Origin: Coix lacryma-jobi var. lacryma-jobi | Lineage: Eukaryota; Streptophyta; Magnoliopsida; Poales; Poaceae | Assembly (NCBI GenBank): GCA_009763385.1 | Contig: CM019826.1 | Span: 100,800,348 to 100,864,347 of the forward strand | Reading direction: 5' to 3' | DNA: 64,000 nt | Shown: piece after piece, positions 57,556 through 64,000 of the stretch | How positions within the stretch are numbered: the stretch's first letter is position 1 | Layout of the letters: every line of letters starts with the position of its first letter | Notes under the pieces: model-generated | What the model saw: the letters and a program-made list of their open reading frames with translations, nothing else | The model's database searches: none | What the model was told of the DNA's origin: nothing | Position numbers and translations under genes: made by a program

Positions 57556-58604
57556 GAATGTCGTGTCAAAGAAAATGCAATCTTTGAAAGACTTGTAGAG
57601 CTCCCTAGATCTGCCATCCACCCAAAATAGACCCCTCACAGCGTTCTCAGCATCTAGCTTTAGGGCATAGAAGAAACTAGGGCTCTCAGCTTGTAACTTC
57701 TGAAAGTAATCCAGTACAACGTCCATATCTCTGTACCGAACTCCTGCTCTCAGCTGCGTCCTCAAGTTGGAGACGTCCTTGCTGTTGAATGAGAGGTTCG
57801 CAAGGCCTCCATGGTCTCCCAAAACTGCCATGATTTGCATAGTAGATATGTTTGGATGATGCAGGGTCTTGAGAAACTCATAATCAGCCCATGAAATCTG
57901 CCTGTGAGACCGTAACTGCCTTACCCTACCCTTTATCTTCACCAAAGGGTGAGTGTGATCTTCACGAAACACCACGACCCTCCACCTCCCCTCATGCAGA
58001 CCAACAACCATATGAGCTTTGCAATCAGCCTTCTTCAAGGTGCTGCGCTTCCTTGTTGCACTAGTCATCACTGCATTTGCGCTTTTCTTCTTGGATGCAT
58101 TCGATCCTACTGAAGATTAATTGCTTGATGCACTGTCTTCCTTTTCTGTTATCCGTCCATGTGAGCACTCAAACTCCTTCCGTATCAACTCCTTAGTCAC
58201 TTGGCTCTATCTTGATGAACCCACTCTGATAGTGAATCCCATCTTGAATGCATAAGTGTTATATACTCTGTATGCATCTTCTACTGTATCAAATTCCATT
58301 CCTTCGAATGGAACCACTGGCTGAGAGTTAACAACGTCTTCTTCTTCTTGATACACTGACTCATTTTCATCAGCAATCTCCATCTCAATATCCCCATGGA
58401 AAACACTTTCATGAACATTAGGCCCGATAGAACCCTGCATTGTAAATGTGTATTGTGTTGTCAGACTATGCATGCCTGTAGCTGCAAAGAATGCAGATTA
58501 TCAAGTTATAGTGCCAACAAAAACTTACTTCTGAAACAACCATATTTCCACCTAAAATTACATCAATCTAAACATTCAAATCAATGTTTCTTCGCACACC
58601 CTGC

Positions 58605-60580
58605 TGTTGATGGTCCTTAAACACCTGTTTTACCATCAACATTTTACCCTAAAAATCACCAAAAAGGCATGAAATGTAGTCAAATAGGTTTCAAACTAAC
58701 CAAATTCCACATGTCCATAGATTTTGATTTGAATGCAGGATTTGAACCAAATTTGGATATTTGAACCACCAAAGGCCGAGCCCACTCAGCAGGGCCCATT
58801 TGGGCCCTAGTGGGGTGGCGCCCGCCACCCCTAGGTGGCGCCCGCCACAAGGAGAGGCCCAAACCTCCCCCCTGCCACGTCACTGATCCGTGTGACCACC
58901 CCAGGGCCAAATCTTGGCCCTTGGTCACTAGGTCAGTGGCATCGGAGGGCTCAGGAGGGGAGTGGCATGGATCATGACCGAATGATGGTTATCTGGACAT
59001 GCAACCGACCTAACCACCGCCTTGGAGGAGTCCCTGGAGGCCGTAGGATCAATGACGGTGCATCCAACTGCCAGGGGGGTGGCGGCCGCCACCTAGGGCT
59101 GGCGCCCGCCACTAGGGTTTGCCCTAGGTTAGTTGGTTGCCCCCTATAAGTACCCCCCTCACTCCACAAGGCTATAAATACCCCCTTGGAGGCATCACTA
59201 CAAAAACACAAGAGAAGTAAGAGAAGCAAGAAGTAAGGAAGCAAAGAAAGCAAGTGAGAGCTAGGTTAGAAGCTCAGAGAGCTTAGGCAAGTAGGTTAGC
59301 TAGTAGAGAGACCATAGCTCTAGTGCCCTCGCTGCAGCGCGGCTCTTAGTTTAGCACAGCTCAGCCCTTACCAGTGGTATAGTAGCGTAGAGCTTGCTAG
59401 GAGAGAAGCGGGTGCGAGTGACTGGCATCGGAGGTCGGTTGATTTCCCGGCGTCTCTGGTCTGGTTTGCTCTCTTATATCTCAGGTACACTTATCATTAT
59501 TCCAATATTACTTTAGTATTACTTTCAGTATTACTTTATCAAGTGCCTTGAGTGTGACCTAGTTATCCTACAGTTCAATTCACTTAGCCATAGTAGTTAA
59601 TCTCTAGTGTGCTTAGTGTTTCATCTTTGACAATAGGTTGCTTAGTTAGTTTAGTGTTTATCTTATTAAGTCAAGTATTTGCTCTGACGTCCGCAAGGGT
59701 GTCTCTATTCTAGGCCAGGATAGAGATAGTTAGAATATAATTAGGTGTGGTGCTTAGTTATAGACTTACCTTCAGATACGGCTAGACCCCCGGATAGCTG
59801 TGGTAGCAAGCAGGTGGTGATAGCCTTGTGCGCCTTGAATTCCACCATGTAGTTGGTCTAGTTTAATAGTAAGGCTCGTTGTGCTAGCGTTCAACCTAAG
59901 TCAGTGGTAAAGGCTAGTATGCCTCGGTACTTGACAAGATAGGAATAAAACTTTACTTAACTTGGTCGCTTATTTGGCATTTGCCTATCTTGCTTCGTAG
60001 TTATCTAGGAGTAGTTATTAAATATTAGTTAGTTATATTAGTTACCCTTAGTTATCTTATTCCCCCTATCTACCTGTCCATCTACCTTACCTTAACCATT
60101 CATTTCATTCTTACCTATCCACTCGTAAATTCTTTCTAGCCTTTCATCTCCTCTCTTCTCTTCTCTCCTTTTCCCTTTCTTATTCTTCGACTCTCATCCC
60201 CTCCTTGACTCGACTCATACACCACCATAGCCTTCCTTTGGGATCAAATAAATCGACACTTGGTACTCCTAGGCGAAGTGCTACTACGATAGTTCTGTGC
60301 GCTTGCAGAATCTCCTCTAGGTAGATTGCAATCTCTCTAGCTAGCTCCTACTAGTGTTGGGATTGACAACCTCATTTGGCATTAGTAGATAGCTGCTTTA
60401 GCTTCACTCTTTTAGGTATAGTGACTGGACTTGCTACAAGCATTTCTGGCGCCGTTGCCAGGGGTAGATTCCATAGTCTACTCCTAGTCACGACGTTGGC
60501 AAGTGTCAACAAGCATTTCTGGGCCGTTACTGGGGATAGTTGCCTAGCTCTATCTTTAGTGAAGTTAAGAACTACCAACA
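58605..60580 (+). mobile_element. Solo LTR-like element, 1,976 bp, TSD CCTGC
   Basis: Starts TGTTGATGG and ends CTACCAACA, which are inverse repeats with one mismatch. The flanks 58600-58604 and 60581-60585 are both CCTGC. TATA-like CTATAAATACC is at 59171-59181. Inside, repeated GTGGCGCCCGCCAC words occur at 58810-59110, and a 73-bp direct duplication near the end holds two PBS-like motifs. It lies in the long intron of the transposase gene. Confidence 0.8.
60437..60545 (+). repeat. Tandem PBS-like motifs inside the solo LTR
   Basis: CAAGCATTTCTGGCGCCGTT at 60437 and a diverged copy CAAGCATTTCTGGGCCGTTA at 60510, offset 73 bp. TGGCGCCGTTGCC normally forms the primer site next to Athila/Tat-type Gypsy LTRs, but here it lies 36-144 bp inside the 3' end. 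Confidence 0.65.
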
Positions 60581-60585
60581 CCTGC

Positions 60586-60932
60586 GTGTTATAAAGTTGT
60601 TTCAGTATAACATAATTCAGTGTTTCAGTATCACCTAATTCAGTGTTTCAGTTAGTATTTCAGTTTTGTTTCAGTAGTGTTCCAACAAAAAATTTGACTA
60701 TCTCTAGTTGTTTCAGTTTAACCTGATTCAATGTTCAGTTCTGTTCCAACACAAGTTTGAATATTGCTTATGAAAAACAGATTGCAAAACAGGTATGAGA
60801 AAGGCAATATAATCAAGTATAATCAACGAAGTGTAGAATTACCGAATCAATAACTACAGTAGTGTTGCAGTAGTGTTTCAACAAAAGTTTGACTATTGCT
60901 TATGAACAGATTGCAAAACAAAAACGGCTTAC
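60586..60932. other. Intron remainder rich in TGTTTCAG words
   Basis: Six or more copies of TTCAGT or TGTTTCAGT within 60598-60720, then AT-rich sequence up to the donor of exon 1. No gene. Confidence 0.6.
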
Positions 60933-61109
60933 ATAAGCTCTTGACGAAGAAGGGTATGTCTCCACCACGTGCTTGCCCTTGGAATCCCCGAGCTTGAAGG
61001 TTGAGCCATCCTTGCGCCCCTCAAACCACAGATCGGCTTCACTGCCTTGAACAATAGGAGCGGGACGACGGCCATAGGCGAAATCCATATGGGAGAGTAG
61101 ATGAGACAT

Positions 61110-61500
61110 AGCGCAGCAGGACGTCTCCTTGACCTCTCGGTGCGGCGGCGGGATGGAGACGCAGCACGACTGAGGAATGTGGGCCGAGGCAGACGGGGCG
61201 CCGCGGCGGCACGGTTGGGCCGGGGTGCCGTGTGGTGCGGTAGGGAGGCGCGCGGCGGTGCTGTAGCGACGAGGCGGCGTGGTAGGGAGGCGACGCGGCC
61301 TCGTGGTTGGGAGGTGCCGCTGCCGCGCGGTTCCGACGGGGTGCCGCGGTTGGGATGGGACGGGGTGCCGCGGCGGAGCGACCGGGCCTCCAAGTTTTGC
61401 GTGCGCCTGGATTGGTCGGGTCGGTCGCCAGTTTTGTCGGAGGTGTGTCCAGACCGCGACCCAAGAGCCGGACGTCCGTGCAGTAGTCGCGCCGTATGAT
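61110..61500 (-). other. GC-rich right end and leader of the MULE
   Basis: GC-rich sequence (minus-strand leader of the transposase gene) with repeated GGGTGCCGCGG and GAGGCG words. Open frames on both strands are Arg/Pro/Ala-rich and not called. The inverted CGTCCGGCTC word shared with the left end is near 61470. Confidence 0.45.
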
Positions 61501-61737
61501 TTATAGCTGGATAAATTTTATGCAGCAAACATTTGATTTATATATAACACTCTACATAGATTTAATAGTGTAATGGCTACCAATGTATTTATTATTATAA
61601 TTAATATTTTATTTTTATGCAACTTGGCTCTAGTTAATTTTTATTCCATTTACGTGTAGATAGTGGACGACGACGACGGTGGCTTGGCGGACGCAGACCT
61701 GTGGTGCTAGATCTGGCGACAGAACGAAGACGGTAGG
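61501..61737. other. Spacer between the MULE and the Gypsy element
   Basis: AT-rich then GC-rich, 237 bp, with no feature that I recognise. A pyrimidine tract and GTGTAG at about 61655 could be a splice acceptor, but no coding sequence follows. Confidence 0.35.
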
Positions 61738-62794
61738 TGTGGGGATATAGACCCCAGGGTACCACACAATGGTACATGGGCCGCATCTTTAGGGGTCGTC
61801 CGACCCGTAGGATGAAGGCGTGCGACACACGGCATGCACCGCACAACAGTTGTAATCTAAATATACTACCAACTCGGATACTTACCATGTAACTCTGTCC
61901 CTTCGGAATATATAAGGAGGGGCAGGGGTCCTCCGAGAGGACAGGTCACACGTCATAAGCCACAAGCCAGATCCAATCAATACAACTCGACGCAGGACGT
62001 AGGGTATTACGCTAACCTAGCGGCCCGAACCTGGATAAACCTCTGTGTTCATCTACTTTTGCCTTGCCTCAACGTCTGGGTCGTCATCTTGCGCACCTTC
62101 CCCTCTAATCTACCACCTTGGGCATACCCTAGGTGGGCTATCGACTATATTTCATCGACAGCTGGCGCCCACCATGGGGCGTGTGTGTGCGGATGCCATG
62201 ACGACTCAGATGGTTTCCTTCCTCGTTTCCACGACTCTTCCGGAGGCTTCACGTTCGTCGTCAGGTCATTCTCCTGGACCATCGACGTCGACGACGCCGC
62301 CCAGGGTGTGGAGACCGTGCAAGCTTCTCCTGTGCCGAACGGATCTACTTCCATCACTTCAGCGTCGGTGAGACCAGCCTCGACATCTCTTCGAGGTCAT
62401 CTTCCCTGACGCTCTGACCATGCTTCCCCGCTATCGGGGATGGTGTGTCGACAATACCGATCTGATCGAATCTATCGATCGGGTCACGACAGGCATTAGT
62501 GACACTCTCGCTCTCGTAGATCTGATCAGAGATCGATCTCCGAGCATGACATCATCGTACCTCTCGTTCCGACCTCCAACCGCTTCAAAGTGATGATCTC
62601 CGTAATAAGCAGCGCTATGACGACCACGACCGACGCTATGACGACCAGTAGGAAAGATCGAGGGCCAGACAATTCCATCACCGTCAACAAGAAGACATCG
62701 TTGGCTCTGCTGATAAACTACGATGAGGATTACGAGAAGCTACTCGACGACCCGTGCCCTACGCTCTCTCTGATCACCTACGAGCCAGAAGCGA

Positions 62795-63030
62795 GCCCTC
62801 ACGTCATCGACGAGACAAAGACGAGCCATCGACGAGCCAACGAGCCACCCATGAGCCTACGAGCCAAAAGCGAGCCACCCGCGAGCCTACGAGCCAAAAG
62901 CGAGCCATCACGTCATCGACGAGCCAACGAGCCAAAAGCGAGCCATCGTCGAGCCACCGACGAGCCATCGACGAGCCGACGTCGAGCCACCGATGAGCCA
63001 CCAACGAGCCAACGAGCCATCACGTCATCA
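62795..63030. repeat. Short GAGCCA-based tandem repeats
   Basis: Words such as GACGAGCCATC, GAGCCAACGAGCC and AAAAGCGAGCCATC repeat with a period of about 6-18 bases across 230 bp, giving open frames in several phases. Confidence 0.8.
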
Positions 63031-63694
63031 TCATCGTCTCACCACCATCCTCGCCGACCGCTCGTTGTCGGCTCATCGTCATCCTCGACGCCTCTCGTCT
63101 TCTGCTCCGTTCGGACGACAATCAAGCTAAGTATTATTTTTCACATTAATCGAATATTCCTTCGATCGTCATATATCTCTAGATATCATCGTGTGCCTCT
63201 GTGGTCACATTATTCTTTACAACGGCTCTTCGTTATTTTTCACCATATATACCATCCTGAGGATGACATATGTATTTTTCCGAGCAGCCACGTTTACACT
63301 CGTGCTTTCCAGAGACGCCCTGTCTCCGGCTCCTCCCTACACCTGAATGCAGCTCTGCGCTCTGCGTTACGGGTGGTCGGCAGCGGCTCCTCGGTGACGC
63401 TGGTGCTCTTACACGTGTCTGGGCTCCGCGCCTCACGCTCTGGAGTTATCGGCTAGCCGGGGCTGGCGATTCAGTTACAAACAAACTGCTCGGGGGAATT
63501 TTATTTAATGATGAACGTTCATACCAGCTGACTGATCGCTGAGCGGCACATGCTGTTTCTTTACCGCTGATGTTTTCTCCATATTTTATTTGTACGTCAT
63601 GTACTACCATTCTCCATGTTTATTTTACAGGAACCATGTTCGGTCTGCGAGCTAATTCTTTATGCTCGGGGACTGGACCAGTTATGATGGACGA

Positions 63695-64000
63695 GAAGAT
63701 CATTGCTTGGGACCAACTGGCGCTCGAACTTCGTCGCCGACCAGCTGATCGCTTCGCTCAGTACTCACCGCCTGGCGCTCGGACTTCGTCGCCGACCAGC
63801 TAGCCGTACTCTTCAACGCTTATCGATGGCTACACCGATAGCTCACCAGCTGAGCTGGGGACTCCTCGGTGCTCGGGTTCGTCGACCACTTGGTCGCTTT
63901 GCTCGGAGCTCACCACCTGGCGCTTGGACTTCGTCATCGACCAGCTGGTCGCTTCGCTCGGTGCTCACCGCCTGGCGCTCGGACTTCATCGCCGACCAGC
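63695..64000. repeat. About 55-bp tandem repeats continuing past the window
   Basis: Four or more copies of a unit with CACCGCCTGGCGCTCGGACT, CGCCGACCAGCTGGTCGC and TTCGCTCGGTGCT, interrupted once at 63800-63870. Confidence 0.85.

Larger units (their letters stand above)
53958..61109 (-). pseudogene. FAR1-type MULE transposase (mudrA-like), split by two LTR insertions
   Basis: Exon 1 (61109-60933) encodes MSHLLSHMDFAYGRR and a short conserved region. Exon 2 (58434-55533, interrupted by the solo LTR at 56327-57555) holds the FAR1 DNA-binding domain (GMEFDTVEDAYRVYN, MGFTIRVGSS) and the MULE DDE domain, with Asp in IFFDTTF, Asp in TGQDKAMK and Glu in TGRSESMNALF. The last exon (54752-53958) has a SWIM zinc finger (CSCNMFDQDGLLCPH), a Lys-rich stretch and a CX2CX4HX4C knuckle (CLLCHEERHDMEDC). 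Breaks: stops at 58207, 58117, one just past the solo LTR, one near 55974 and one at the exon end 55533. The catalytic triad is still visible. It would cut and join the MULE ends. Confidence 0.82.
30250..61500. mobile_element. Mutator-like element (MULE) with FAR1-type transposase and Ulp1-like gene, interrupted by five insertions
   Basis: The region carries two convergent genes: Ulp1-like on plus (31509-53306) and FAR1/MULE/SWIM transposase on minus (61109-53958). Both outer sides are GC-rich leaders (30300-31120 and 61110-61500). The two ends share the 10-base word CGTCCGGCTC, in inverted positions (about 30259 and 61470), but I could not define full terminal repeats or a 9-bp target duplication, so the borders are approximate. 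Removing the five inserts leaves about 11.4 kb. MULEs that carry a Ulp1-like gene beside the transposase are known from plants. Confidence 0.65.
61738..64000 (+). mobile_element. Gypsy (Tat-like) LTR retrotransposon, 5' part, cut by the right window edge
   Basis: The 5' LTR (61738-62160, 423 bp) starts TGTGGGGATATAG and ends TTTCATCGACA, with a TATA box AATATATAAGG at 61908-61918. The primer site GCTGGCGCCCACCATGGGG follows directly, as in grass Tat-type Gypsy elements (GCTGGCGCGCCAGGTAGGGG type). The internal 1.8 kb has no recognisable gag; it is built largely of tandem repeats (62795-63030 and 63700-64000). An open frame of about 288 codons from 62590 is mostly Glu-Pro-Ser/Arg repeat and is not called a gene. 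This may be a non-autonomous copy. Confidence 0.8.

Noticed and set aside
61039..61528. Arg/Ala/Pro-rich open frames on both strands
   Set aside because: GC-rich leader of the MULE transposase gene; only the part from 61109 to 60933 reads as a conserved exon.
30221..61540. CATTTGATT at both outer sides as the 9-bp target duplication of the MULE
   Set aside because: The words occur near both ends but the sequences inside them are not inverse repeats, and similar words are common in the AT-rich flank.
62590..63456. 288-codon open frame as Gypsy gag
   Set aside because: Mostly Glu-Pro-Ser/Arg repeats from short tandem DNA repeats; no gag or zinc-knuckle motif.

Overview
The window is a stretch of plant nuclear DNA, almost certainly from a grass (Poaceae; a panicoid is my best guess), made almost entirely of nested transposable elements. 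I see no host protein gene, tRNA or rRNA. The grass call rests on element types known from grasses: two-gene CACTA elements with CTTTAGTCCCGG-type subterminal repeats, a FAR1-type Mutator-like element, and Copia and Gypsy LTRs with typical plant ends. All element genes contain introns and nearly all are broken.

Left third (1-26246): three CACTA (En/Spm) elements lie almost head to tail. Element A (1-4277, minus strand, cut by the left edge) keeps a small RNase H1 hybrid-binding-domain gene and the 5' exons of a second gene. Element C (4568-14624, plus) and element B (14868-26246, plus) are complete, with matching termini and perfect 3-bp target duplications (TTT and GCA). Each complete element has a TNP2-type transposase gene followed by a second gene that joins a plant transposase (Ptta/En/Spm) region, a proline-rich linker and a Ulp1-like C48 peptidase. 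B also carries a small GRF zinc-finger plus membrane-segment gene. In all three elements the family-specific subterminal repeats reappear in the middle, just upstream of the second gene.

Middle and right (26290-61500): a probable 2.1-kb solo LTR and an unassigned AT-rich stretch lead into a large Mutator-like element (MULE). It has two convergent genes: a plus-strand Ulp1-like gene (31509-53306) and a minus-strand FAR1/MULE/SWIM transposase gene (61109-53958). Five later insertions split it: a Copia element (33615-39161), a gag-only LTR retrotransposon (39333-50157), a 254-bp Mutator-type MITE (52196-52449), a Copia-like solo LTR (56327-57555) and a solo LTR in an intron (58605-60580). Four have perfect target duplications, and the Copia element has a 4-of-5 match. 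The last 2.3 kb (61738-64000) is the 5' LTR and leader of a Gypsy (Tat-like) element that runs off the right edge.

Most notable points: (1) all ten frameshifts I could place shift the frame as a loss of one base would, several of them in A or T runs, which may be real decay or consensus error in the assembly; (2) the gag-only retrotransposon has arrays of stem-loops whose stems change in compensating pairs; (3) Ulp1-like peptidases occur in both the CACTA and the MULE elements, and the MULE copy has Tyr where the catalytic Cys should be; (4) related CACTA elements carry different small nucleic-acid-binding genes near the 5' end. All domain calls were made by eye from motifs; no database search was run.
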